The position numbers were made by a program, and so were the translations under genes. Shown here piece after piece: positions 17,873 through 27,786 of a DNA stretch of 43,072 bases (position 1 is its first letter; every line of letters starts with the position of its first letter). The DNA is from Phaeoceros laevis (lineage: Eukaryota; Anthocerotophyta; Anthocerotopsida; Notothyladales), in NCBI GenBank assembly GCA_049999765.1, contig JBNGIQ010009303.1:1-43072 (forward strand), read 5' to 3'. The notes beneath the pieces were generated by a model. That model made no database searches. It was given only the letters and a program-made list of their open reading frames with translations, and had not been told where the DNA came from.

Positions 17873-19522
17873 ATGGTGAACGCAGCGTTGGAGCTGGTTT
17901 TACCATGGCTTACTGCTCAAGAGTTAGCTTCAATTGCTCAGGTATCCAAGTCCATGGCTCTGGCAGTGAAGAAGATTACTGTGACACGCTTACATGATGC
18001 AGCGCAGGGACACGAGAGATGGAATGTGCCAATTCTCAACGAGGTGGACAATCATCTCTATCCTTGTTTCCAATACACAAGGCATTCCTTCGTCGTCCAT
18101 TCGCCTTCTCAACGTAAGCTCAGAATTTCTTGGGGCTCAGTAACAGCTGGTTCACCTCGAGTACCCCCTCACTCGCCCTCGTCGTCCCCGGGTGTGCGTG
18201 GAAACAGCTGGGACAAACAGTTTTCGAGCTGGCCCACCAAATCTGTATTGAAACCCTCTGAAGTCCAGGAAGCTGCAGATCACGAGGGTCAAGTACGCAG
18301 ATTGCCAGACTATACTGATGATGCAGTTGGCTGCAAGTGCTCAGAAAGTTGCGTTCAGCCATTTTTTCCAGGTTCATCCCTCTTAGGAAACAAAAGAACG
18401 TCACAGCAGCCATACTTGTTTCGCTCCAGCCATGCTCTTAGTGACACTTTGGCTCACTTTTCCGTTGCAATGATGATGCAGATGCTAAGCTGCCAAGCTT
18501 GTCATGTAGTGAACAAGAATGTTGTGGTGAATGTCGAGTGACAAGGAAGAGAAAGGAGAGAGAGGAGCCAAACAGCTATTGTCATTGGAGAAGCAATGAA
18601 CCTCAACACTGCTGTGGAAACCTGATGTCAGAGAGGGCAGCAGCACCAAAATCAGAGTCCTGCTCTTGTGGACGGACGTTTGAGGGCCAGCTTGCCTATG
18701 GAGATGACTTAAAGCTTCGAGTGTTAACTACAGCTTCGGAAATTGAAGTATCTCCGAACGGGGGGCCATCTACTGACCAGCTTTCGGGGGACTCTGATAG
18801 TGAATACGGCTCGGACCTTGAGGAGGGTCCTCCTTTAATTTTGGAGTGTGGAAGTGCGTGCTCATGCAGTCTAGAATGCGGCCTGAGAGTGTCACAACAC
18901 GGGCTCGCTGTGCGAGTGAGCATTGTGAGACACCTGTTGAAAGGATGGTGCCTTCATGCAGCTCAACTCATCTCGGTGGGATCATTTGTCTGTGAATATG
19001 CTGGTCGGTTCTTAATTTTCCTTGCTTTGTCTATATATTTTTACGTTTCAGTATTTACTTGTTCTTGCTTGTTTACGTTTCCTGACCTTTGGGGGCTCCC
19101 CAACGCCCTTGCAATGTTCTGTAGGGGAAATGATAACTACGACAGAGGCCAGATTGCGCCAACGTCTGTATGAAGCAGAAGCAGAAGCTGGAAGACAAAG
19201 ACACGGTCCTTCATTAGTGGTACTGAAAGAGCATTTGCCATCGGGGAAGGTCTGCCTCCGGTTGAATGTGGATGGCACTGCTGTAGGGAACGTGTCCCGT
19301 TTCATTAGCCACTCATGCGATGGTGGGAACCTTTATCCATGTCTGATTCGTACCTCAGGCTCCATAGTTCCGAAGCTAGGCTTGTTTGCCAGAAGGAACA
19401 TAGAGGAGGGAGACGAACTGTCATATAGTTATGGTACAGACTCTGCAAAGGGAGCAGCATATCGGTTGTGTCTTTGTGGAACTGCTGCTTGTCGGGGAAT
19501 GTTACCTTCGGAGGCCACATAA
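17873..19522 (+). CDS. SUVR3: SUVR3-like histone-lysine N-methyltransferase (SET domain)
   Basis: Probable exons are 17873-18371, 18482-19003 and 19125-19522 (472 aa). The N-terminus (LVLPWLTAQELASIAQVSKS) matches the F-box-like head of Arabidopsis SUVR3. Pre-SET cysteines follow (GCKCSESC, SCSC, ECGSACSCSLEC), then SET motifs GWCLHAAQLISVGSFVCEYA, RFISHSCDGGNL and GDELSYSYGT, and a post-SET CLCGTAAC. The family methylates histone H3 lysines in the nucleus. Intron 2 (19004-19124) is firm. Intron 1 is not: donor 18372 keeps the first pre-SET cysteines, but a better-looking GTAAGC donor at 18114 also gives a legal phase and would remove them. The SAM-pocket motif reads ISHSC where plant homologues have INHSC. 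The 3' end converges on the JmjC gene, with 162 bp between stops. Confidence 0.88.
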
Positions 19523-19684
19523 TACCATTCGAACTCTTTACGCCGCCGCTGCTGCTTTGGGTGTGCCACACCTTTGAATGTTTGCAAAGGCCAAAATCTG
19601 CTCGTTGATATTCCTGTGTTTGTATCTACGACGATGAGTCTCTCTAACTTGCAAAATTGTCTATTCTTGGCCAGAAGAACAGCT

Positions 19685-21379
19685 CTAGTCCACAACTACA
19701 AGCAGCCCAGCTTCAAGAAGCTGTTTGGCAAGTTCCATACAGTCCCTTTTGGAATCAAGTGAAATAGAGGAGACAGAGATAGAGGAAGGATAGGCCGATA
19801 GCAGCTCTTCCAGTGCCTGAGCATATCCCACAGGAAATGCGAAAGAACTAGAAAACTCCGCATCCTCACCTTCGGCACCACAATTGTGAGTTTCTCTCGA
19901 GTTGTTCAGAGAGTGGTATACAACAGCCGATTCATCCTCAACAACTAGTCTTGCCACATGTGGTGCCACCAGTTGCACCTGGGATGTGAACTTCAAATCG
20001 CTGGTCCTTCCAGATACACCTGTCCTCTTCATCATGGGTGGTAGAGGCAACCGAGTTTTGACATACCGCACGGCAACTTGATCAGCTGCCGCATCCCATG
20101 GGCCAGACAATGCCAAACAATCCATACAGTCCTTCATCCTCTCCAAGAAAGCAGATCTTCTGGAGTCTGTCTTGTCAGAATGAGCCACCCCCATGATGTC
20201 AAAGAAGTCTCTGGGAAGGTTTTCTCTAAGCATAATGTGTTCCTCGGCTGCAAGCTCCAGAGCTCGAGGCAGTGCAAGTTCAAGAAAGTCGACCCACGTA
20301 TTGAGCTGGCCAACGGAGACTGTGACATGCAAAGAATAAGTGTCCGACGCTGCAACAGCTTGGTGGACCGTTCCTCTTGGCATATACCTAGTAAAGTCAG
20401 AGAAACAGTCAGTCAGGTACACCCTCGAAACCCTGGGGACTGCAACCAAGGATGAGACAGATAACCAGATAGAAGCTTTGACTCACAGCAGATCTCCTGC
20501 TTCCAAGGTAACGTCAATGACCAAGTCTTCTGACCCAAGCTCTTCTTGCTCAAAATCAGGGCTGGAAAACCTAGGCAGCACCTCCTCCACGCTTCGAGGT
20601 CTATAGCATTTCCACCTCTTCTTTCCCTCAGTCTGAATGATGAAGGCGTCAATGTCATCATAGTGGGGACTAAAACCCTGAGCTCCAGCAGGCGTCAGGT
20701 ACGCATTGCAGCCAGCCACAGTGCACCAATATCTCTCAAACGCTGAGAGCATCAAAAAAAGTTCATCATTCCATCTGTGTGGATGCAAAACTCTGAGAGA
20801 CCAGCCTTCAGCAAACTTCCCCCAAACAACCGTGGGATCGACCACCCCGGAGGCGTCCAGGTTGGAGCGGACACCATCTTCATACCTGGTGACATCCACA
20901 TTGAGCCCGTAGTTGAGCCCTTTAGTGCTGGCTAGAAGCGACTTCACATCCTGTTTCCCAAACCATCCCTGATAGAATTGCCTGTTAGCAGGACGGTGTA
21001 TGACAACCGGCCTTCTCTCACAGAAGAGCTGGTGAAATTGCTTCACATGCAGCGGAGAGAGGACCCACTGGAAGAATCGTTCTGCCGCGTCGGAGCTACT
21101 GTCCACCGCAATGGCATGGCCGTTCTCGGGGCAGTCATTCGGGGTGCGGAGATCTGTTATGACCTCCACCTTGAAATCTTCAATGTAATCCTGTGCCTCC
21201 TTGTAGGCGGCATCTTTCTCGCTCTCCAGGTCTTGCTCTCCAGTTTGCCGTCCGTTGCTTTTGGTACTGGCGCACCCAACCAACTCCTCATCCTCCTCGG
21301 AGCTTAGGTTGGCCGCGCCGTCCTGAGCCGCTCGCGAAGCCATCCTCTTCCGCTTGGAGTTGGAATGACAGGGTTCCAT
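19685..21379 (-). CDS. NO66: JmjC ribosomal oxygenase, NO66/RIOX type, 531 aa
   Basis: Two exons (21379-20487 and 20387-19685) joined by a 99-bp intron give 531 residues; the donor is GTGAGT. The first ATG is at 21379. Residues 1-65 are acidic and basic low complexity, likely nuclear or nucleolar targeting. The JmjC core is complete: RPVVIHRPANR (123-133), the iron ligands H239 and D241 in FSPHYDDIDAF, 2-oxoglutarate-site residues in TEGKKRWKCYRP, and the third ligand H306 in GDLLYMPRGTVHQA. A winged-helix-like C-terminal part follows. Animal NO66/RIOX1 hydroxylates a histidine of ribosomal protein uL2 and has been proposed to demethylate H3K4/K36; plant substrates are less clear. A 38-bp tandem repeat starts 36 bp upstream of the ATG. 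An alternative label is MINA53 (RIOX2); the overall order favours NO66. Confidence 0.92.
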
Positions 21380-22494
21380 GATGAGCAAAATTGTTGCCTT
21401 CCTTGCTGCCGCAGCTGAACGAGCTTCCCCCCAACCTTCAGTATGTATCTCCCTGAACGAGCTTTCCTCCAACCTTCAGTATGTATCTCCCTTCCCTCAA
21501 CCTTCAGTGTGTATGGGGAAAAAAGAACTGAAGCATTGGGTCACCAGGTGACCATTTCCCAACAAGTCACACCCACCACACACACCTCCCACTAATTACA
21601 CCAACCACATAGAACAGCTTGGGACTGGGATCTTGAACATGAAATTACATGGGTGGCTGGATGAGAGATGATTACCGGGCACTAAACTGCAGTGCAGGAA
21701 GATAACCCTGGGCTGAATTACCGCCAGCATTCGTCCACTCTACCATTTTCACCCCTACACTAGCAATGGCTAATGGGGATTTGGGATAAAAATTCGGATT
21801 ATGGACTGCTTGCGCAGATTGTTAGCTGCAAATCGCCTTCTATATCCATCCATAGGCAGATACATGTCAAACAGTGCATTCTGAGATACAGCCGTGCAGG
21901 CGCATTGATAGGGGGGTCCAGCCGATCCAAGCAGACAAGCCGTGAGACATGTGAAATCATTTCCAAAACAGCAAACAGCATACCCATGTGTAGGCAAGAA
22001 CTTCGAAAGCAGTAATTTACGAGCTGGCGACAATTTAGGGGTCGCTATCCTTGAAGACAGCACGACAGGATTTAGTACAGTTGCTTAATGAAACATCACA
22101 GGACAGTGCGAAGATACAGCTATCCACCTCGTTGCCATTTTGCAAGTCACAGGTGGTTACAAGCGCTGATAAGAGAAACATTTGCTTCAGATTGTAATAA
22201 GCTATCTGCCCTTTTTGGTCTTTGTCATTGTTTCTTGCGGCACGCACATGGGCAGCCAGGATAAGTTGCTTCAAGATTGGCATCATCCCAACACCATCCT
22301 CCCTGGTGCCACGTCGGCGAGCATGAGTGTTGTGTGCTGGTAATCCCGTTCTCTTCGTAGACCAATGAGCAAGCAGTCTTTAAACTCTGCACGAGGTAGG
22401 CAGAGTTGAGCAAGCAACCTTATCAACTGGTTGTGACTAGTCGAAGGTGGAAGGCCAAAGCTTTCAGCCTCCGAGCTCCGATGAGTCGCATTTG
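21380..22494. other. Intergenic: promoter of JmjC gene and 3' flank of carrier gene
   Basis: Contains the 38-bp tandem repeat at 21415-21516. No open frame in it resembles a known protein. The half nearest 22494 is probably the 3' UTR of the leftward carrier gene. Confidence 0.5.
21415..21516. repeat. 38-bp tandem repeat, 2 full copies plus a partial
   Basis: Unit starting CTGAACGAGCTTCC and ending GTATGTATCTCC at 21415-21452 is repeated at 21453-21490 with two changes; a 26-bp partial copy follows to 21516. It lies immediately upstream of the JmjC start codon, so it is in the leader or core promoter. Confidence 0.9.
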
Positions 22495-23600
22495 TCATGA
22501 CATGAGACGCAGAGCCGTTTCATATGCTGCAAATATGGCACCATTTACAATATAAGCGCGTGCCAAGGTTGTTCCTAGTCCACGCCACAGGAAAGTATAT
22601 CCCTCTTCTTTGACACTTTTCCTCAAGCAATCCAAGGCACCGGAATATTTTGCTTTGCTTGTCCCCTGTGCTTGCAGCCTGGACTTGACAACATCCACAG
22701 GGTAGATAGAAAACCAGCTCGCAACCCCAGCCAGGCCGCCTGCAGTGAGCATAGTCATGATGCTTTCCTTCCCGTGTTTCCTGCAACCTGGACACAGCAC
22801 TTCTCTAACACCTTCATAGGTTGTGAAGTAGAAACCATAGGCAGGGGCATCCCGCAGCACTGTGATTCCGAGCCCCCGGTACAAGCCTCTCCATCCCTCG
22901 GTCCTCATGACTGTCCGAACAACAGAGGACACTGGTCCACCTTCGGCCTGAAGCCTAAGAACTGCCAGGGAGGGACGTCCTGGTCTGGCTGTCTGAACCT
23001 GCACTTGAATTTTAATGAGCTCTGCAGGACTCACTATAAGACATTGAAGCGCGCCGGCTCCAAAACCGGCAAGGTACACTCTGCCAAAGGAGAGCGGTTC
23101 ATCCGACGCTGGATCCGACAATGCCCGGCGGAAGACACTGCTGCTCACAAAGGTAACCGCATTCTGCAAAATAAAACAGGGCGGGGTACTTCAAATCAAA
23201 GCATCCGATGACAATTCCTGTGCAACAAAGGTTTAAAAAGTTCTGGAATTGAACGAGCTCCAACTTTCAGAAGCACAGAGCTCTGGTCATTGACAATTTG
23301 CCTCAGTTGCCACAAGAAAACAGTAACAAATTTGAACGATTGCCGCACCTGAACAGCGATACTGGCGAGGGGAGTCAGCATCCCTTTGAAGAGAGCAAAA
23401 GGACCTTCGGACGACACAATCTGCCTAATCAATCCAAAAGATGACAGTGAAGACGATGGCGATGAGGAGGGAGGCTGCTGCAGCCGCACTCTAACGGTGT
23501 CCAGAGGATGGCCAGCAATCACACCCGCCATGCCTCCCAATCCTCCAGCTAGAAGTTCCCTTCCCAGCGAGCCAGCAAGAAAATCCGGCCAGATCTCCAT
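22495..23600 (-). CDS. BAC2: Mitochondrial basic amino acid carrier, BAC2 type, 306 aa
   Basis: Two exons (23600-23349 and 23163-22495) flank a 185-bp GT-AG intron in phase 0 and encode 306 residues. Three mitochondrial-carrier repeats are visible, each with its signature: HPLDTVRVRLQ, SPAELIKIQVQ and YPVDVVKSRLQ. The protein follows Arabidopsis BAC2 closely, for example EIWPDFLAGSLGRELLAGG at the N-terminus, GITVLRDAPAYGFYFTTYE, and RAYIVNGAIFAAYE at the end. BAC2 sits in the inner mitochondrial membrane and exchanges arginine, ornithine and other basic amino acids, feeding arginase and proline or osmotic-stress metabolism. The second repeat has Glu in place of the usual Asp (PxE), as in plant BAC2. 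The start ATG at 23600 gives the normal family N-terminus. Confidence 0.93.
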
Positions 23601-24158
23601 TGACAAGACTGGAATAACAGAATGCAACAAATTGCAAAGCTCATCGTTCGGGTGTGTGCCCCTCCTCTCAGTAGCAATTAGGTGGCAAATTCCATATTGG
23701 CTGCGGAAGAAGGTTCTGATCAGATTCTGCAGTCATCACTCCACCTCGATGGCTATAAATAGCAGCCGAAACAAGATGGCGCTCATCTTGCCTGGAACTA
23801 CCGATGCATCAGCTCGAGCTGCCGTGCCTCGACTAAATGGTTGTGGTGTGCTAATCAGCGTGCACCAGCCAAAGGGGACAAGCGCACTAGGCGTGACCAG
23901 GAAAGCCGTACTGTCAGACAACGAAGACTGGACGAGAAACGAGCAGTAGCAGGTGCCACTCATATACAGCATCTAGGGGCCTCTTAACTTTTTCGTTCTC
24001 AGATCGCCCCGGCCGAGAATCCTACTATTACATACTTTACATAGTATACAATGTATACATACATAAATCGGGCACGTGAGTCTACATACAAGACATGTGG
24101 CATCTCTAGCCACAAAGGCGAAGACTAGCTTTGAGACGTGGACGCCGAAAACCAGCCC
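23601..24158. other. Intergenic: promoter of carrier gene and 3' flank of F-box gene
   Basis: CTATTTATAG on the minus strand (complement of TATAAATAG at 23754-23762) lies about 155 bp before the carrier ATG and could act as its TATA element. A 57-codon plus-strand frame (23776-23949) looks like chance. Nothing else is recognised. Confidence 0.4.
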
Positions 24159-25407
24159 TCACCTCTGTGAGTGCATGACCCGAGAGACCCAGGCGCTTCT
24201 GCGGAAGTCGGCAGATATCTGAACTCTCATGACCTCGTATCGGGTTCCTCTGTCAATGACATCTAACACCACCTGCCCCTCGGGGTCGACCAGTGATTGT
24301 AGGCATGTAGTTTTCACCTGGATGTCATCGCTTTTTCGGTAGCCATTTGCCCAGCTACCAAGACTCCACCATCGCAGGCATATCTGTCTCGTAGCAATTT
24401 GGCTGGATTTTAGGGCCTCGCGTACGTGCTTACCCTGTCCATCCACAAAGGCACCAACTCTCAGCATCCTAACGCCCGAGCAAGGTAGGTGCTACTAATA
24501 CAAGAAACAAAAGCAGAATGTAAAAGCTCTTAGGGGCTAGAAGATAACCTCGATGCCGAGATGAAAGAGACAGTAGTGAAGAGCAATGAGGTTGACCAAC
24601 ACACTTAAGGTGGGCTTGAACAAGTTCACAACCACATCCTGATAATCGAAACCCAGGGCACACAGAAGAGCCATTGCCTTATGGTAGTCATTGACTTCAA
24701 CAGATTCTTGTCGAGACAGTCGGTTCACTATTTCCCCCACAGCCCTAGATTTGATTGCCATCTCTGTGTGAATGCGCTTGTATGCCTCTTTCCAACCCTG
24801 CAATGTGCCACATACTAGGTTGTAGGTAAAGAAAAGGGCAGGACTATCTGGGTCTGCTGAAGCTTGGCAAGGCTTACAGTAAATAAAAGCTGCGCATCTA
24901 GTTGTGGCAGACGACTAACCTCCTGTGGGTGTCTCATTACGTTGGTTTGATTGCAAGTCCTCCCAACCACGCATAGACAGTCGATTTTCTTTCTAGCACA
25001 ATCTACTGTCCGAGCCAACCCTGAAGTGGGCCACCTACGGCAGAAAACATACTCCCAAAGATCATCTGATGAACACCATATGTGCCAGAACCGTGAACAT
25101 AGCTGCAGCTGACAAACATCCCGTGCCTGCCAATTTGCAAAACGAAGCTCTTTAACCCCCAAAACTTTCCAGACGATCTTAATAAGACCACAAGTCCATT
25201 CTCAGTCAACACCTAGTCCTGTGCAGCAACAGGGGCGGCAGAATCTGGGGGAAAACAGCTAGTTTTGGCCATCATCACAAAGCAATATGAGGAGTTCAAA
25301 GGGACAACCTGCAGCATGCCCAGGATATGCTGGATAATGTCATCGGGCACCACGCAACCCTCGACAACCCATGATGACCCTTTGATTGAGCCCTCAGATT
25401 CCGCCAT
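24159..25407 (-). CDS. Plant F-box protein, 4 exons, 276 aa
   Basis: Four exons join in phase 0 into 276 residues: 25407-25309, 25126-24920, 24797-24549, 24434-24159 (introns 182, 122 and 114 bp). Splicing rebuilds an F-box: PDDIIQHILGMLQ from exon 1 runs into ARDVCQLQLCSRFWHIWCSS of exon 2, which ends its domain at DLWEYVFCRRWP. The rest (WKEAYKRIHTEMAIKSRAV, LFKPTLSVLVNLIALHYCL, RQICLRWWSLGSWANGYR, DRGTRYEVMRVQIS) resembles a small plant F-box family with a conserved C-terminal region; I cannot name the member. It would serve as substrate adaptor of an SCF ubiquitin ligase through SKP1/ASK. The final stop overlaps a strong donor (AG|GTGAGG), so an alternative terminal exon is possible. Confidence 0.82.
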
Positions 25408-26427
25408 GCTGGTAACCTGGGACCGTCAGGTCAGACACAACGAGCTCAATACCACATTGGGGCAAAGACCGAGCTTTACTTTGAGAGCTCCTGGCATAAG
25501 TATACCTGGATGTGTTGTACAGCACTCCCTAATTGGGCTTTCAAATCTCACGAACAGCTGCCAGGAGAGGAATGCCTGCGAAGAGAGCCAATTCGTGGCT
25601 TTTAGCTTAAATCTAACCTTCGCAGTACAACATGGATCAGCTGTGCTGAAGCTAAACAATTTCGTCCTAAACATCACTACCCCTGAGTTAACACCACCTT
25701 CTCCAAGGAAGCCGTTAGGGAGACAAGGCAGTACCCAACTGGTGATAGGACAAAAATCCCGACCATGACAGCGCAGAGGAGAACCCCAAATATCCTCAAA
25801 GCAGACTGGATTTCACCAACCAGCGCAGAATCCAACTGCTGCTCACCAGCCACCAGGCGCAGACACTAGCCACTGACAGCCTGCAGAATTGTCTCAAATC
25901 TTGGATCGCGCAACCAATTGGCCTTCCCTTCCACCTACAAGTCCTTGAGACAATTGGACCAGCACCACGAGTTGGTCTCCAACCAACGCCTCTCGGCAAC
26001 CTCTGAAGAAGCCCGCCCTGTTCGTGCAAAGGTGCATCACGAAGCCGGTGATGCTGTACGTCAGTGGGCGTCCTTGTCGGATTCGTCTACGGCGGAGGGG
26101 GTTTGGTTGCACAAAGGGGCCAGGTTCACAGCTCGGAGGCCACGCTGCATGTGGCCCACCCACCCATCGTGGTTGTCCCACCGTTTGGCAGACGGCAACC
26201 GGCCAGGGGAGGAGATGGACAGTTTGGTGACAACTAGACAGCGGAAGAGAGACGGCCAGCCAGAACCGTCGGGGCGCCATGTCATCAGCTCTGCGCTGGA
26301 AGCAGCCGATAGCACCTTCGGAGGAAGTAGGGCAACGCGGCAGGTTTCGACATCTGAATCGTGCACCTGCCTCGAAAGCTTTAGTAGTAACCTGGCGGGA
26401 TGGAGATGCTTTCTGACGTAGGTACGG
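25408..26427. other. Intergenic, 1.0 kb, no gene seen
   Basis: Lies between the start of the F-box gene and the stop of the esterase gene, both on the minus strand. Several open frames of 80-170 codons occur on both strands between 25.9 and 26.4 kb, but none has recognisable motifs. The part next to 25408 is the likely promoter of the F-box gene. Confidence 0.45.
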
Positions 26428-27612
26428 TCATAGACTGAAGTTGTCTATAATGTGAGTGATGATTCCAGCGCCTTCGTAGTGCCGGGACTCCTGCTTCACC
26501 TGAATGGTGTTGTGGGCTGCGAAGGGGGAGCTTGCAGACTTGAAGCTGATGTCCACTCTGCGCCACGGCATTTGAGACAGACCAGACACCATCTCCTCCT
26601 CCACGGGGTCCATTGCCTGTTGCTCCGAATTCTCCAAAGGAGGAGGTTTCAATTCGGCAGCGGAAGCATCCTCCAGCGGCGGCCCCTCTTCCACCCTCAC
26701 CACATGCGGATACTTGTCACTCACAGCCTGATCCCCGACTTCCGGCAGCTCCCACTCTCTCCTGATGGACCCGGTCCTCCACCCGACCAGATGATCATGC
26801 GAGACGTTGGCGTAGGCCGCCCGCTGCTGGAAGGAGCGCAAAGCAGTGATGAACTTGCCTTCCTCGCAATCGGTGGCCATCCGGCGCAGCAACGGCTGCC
26901 TGGTCTGGTCCCCGTCCGTCAAGAAGAGGTGCTTCCCAGTCTGCCCGATGAACCAGTGCGCAATCTGCGGGGCCAGGGTTTCCAGGGCGCTGAATCCAAA
27001 CAGGAATGGCAGCTGCTTGTTCCCTCTGGATCCCAGATGCGGAGTGGCCAGCGTCACGAAATTCATCGGCTCCAAGCCAGCCAGGGTGACCCTAGGCCGA
27101 CCTTCCTCAACGTTTATCCGCACCAGCTGCGAGATGGCGTACCTGGCAATCAAACCCCCGAGGGAATGCGCCACAAATGAGATCTTGCGCACCCCGGGAG
27201 TGCGATCCACCACCTCCTGCACCTCCTCTGCCAGCCGCTTCCCCATCACATCCACACCATGGAAGGTACGAGTTGCGGAATTGCAGACGCTGCAATGCAC
27301 TAAAACCTTGTCAGGGAAGCGCTCCCGGAACTGCGCCGAGGCGAACAGCCAATTGTTCGCGCTGCCTACAATGCCGTTCACCAGCACCAGCAGATGCTCC
27401 GCCGGAGCAACCTTGCCTGCCGCAGCATCTGCCGCCGAGTCGACGGCCGCAAACATCTTGCGCTCGCGATCGCTTCCCCCAGGCGGAGTAGCCTCCATGC
27501 ACCTGAAGCGGAAGCAGCTGCGGATACGGTGGGAAAGAGACACAGATTGCCGAACTTCGGAGGCGCGGACAGCCTTGTTAGCGCGGACAGTCTTGTTACT
27601 GCCAGACGCCAT
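26428..27612 (-). CDS. DUF676 serine esterase/lipase-like protein, 394 aa
   Basis: An intronless frame of 394 codons from ATG 27612. It is a member of the DUF676 (PF05057) alpha/beta-hydrolase family of putative lipases. Visible landmarks are LLVLVNGIVGSANNW at 74-88 (oxyanion region), the nucleophile elbow AHSLGG with Ser150, the family block NFVTLATPHLGSRG (184-197), HLFLTDGD (228-235), and SHDHLVGWRTGSIR (271-284), whose His274 is the likely catalytic histidine. The acid residue is uncertain. Homologues in plants are uncharacterised or assigned to galactolipid or acyl hydrolysis; substrate here is unknown. The first 60 residues are basic and Ser/Arg-rich and could be an organelle-targeting sequence. 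The gene diverges from the TilS gene with 174 bp between start codons. Confidence 0.92.
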   Translation of the reverse strand: MASGSNKTVRANKAVRASEVRQSVSLSHRIRSCFRFRCMEATPPGGSDRERKMFAAVDSAADAAAGKVAPAEHLLVLVNGIVGSANNWLFASAQFRERFPDKVLVHCSVCNSATRTFHGVDVMGKRLAEEVQEVVDRTPGVRKISFVAHSLGGLIARYAISQLVRINVEEGRPRVTLAGLEPMNFVTLATPHLGSRGNKQLPFLFGFSALETLAPQIAHWFIGQTGKHLFLTDGDQTRQPLLRRMATDCEEGKFITALRSFQQRAAYANVSHDHLVGWRTGSIRREWELPEVGDQAVSDKYPHVVRVEEGPPLEDASAAELKPPPLENSEQQAMDPVEEEMVSGLSQMPWRRVDISFKSASSPFAAHNTIQVKQESRHYEGAGIITHIIDNFSL

Positions 27613-27786
27613 GCCTCACCCCCGATGTAAGCGGAACCTACTGCCTTCTGCCAGTCTTCTCCCCTAAAAGCGGCGTGGACGGCCTCGTGTGCAGACACGG
27701 TTGCATCCAGCTCGTAATCAATCCGCTCTTTATCACCTGCTCGGTTACATTAGGGTTCATCCCGTCTCGGCTTCCTGGAGCCTTCC
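27613..27786. promoter_or_regulatory. Shared divergent promoter, 174 bp
   Basis: Only 174 bp separate the start codons of the esterase (27612, minus) and TilS (27787, plus), so both leaders and promoters must overlap or be very short. No TATA box is evident near either start. Confidence 0.6.

Noticed and set aside
22672-23211. 179-codon plus-strand frame
   Set aside because: Antisense shadow of the mitochondrial carrier gene.
23754-23949. TATAAATAG followed by a 57-codon plus-strand frame
   Set aside because: The ATG is only about 14 bp after the box, before any expected start site, and the peptide has no recognisable features.
26452-27667. Long plus-strand frames (up to 273 codons) opposite the esterase
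   Set aside because: They lie antisense to a well-supported DUF676 gene with intact catalytic motifs; composition follows from its codon bias.
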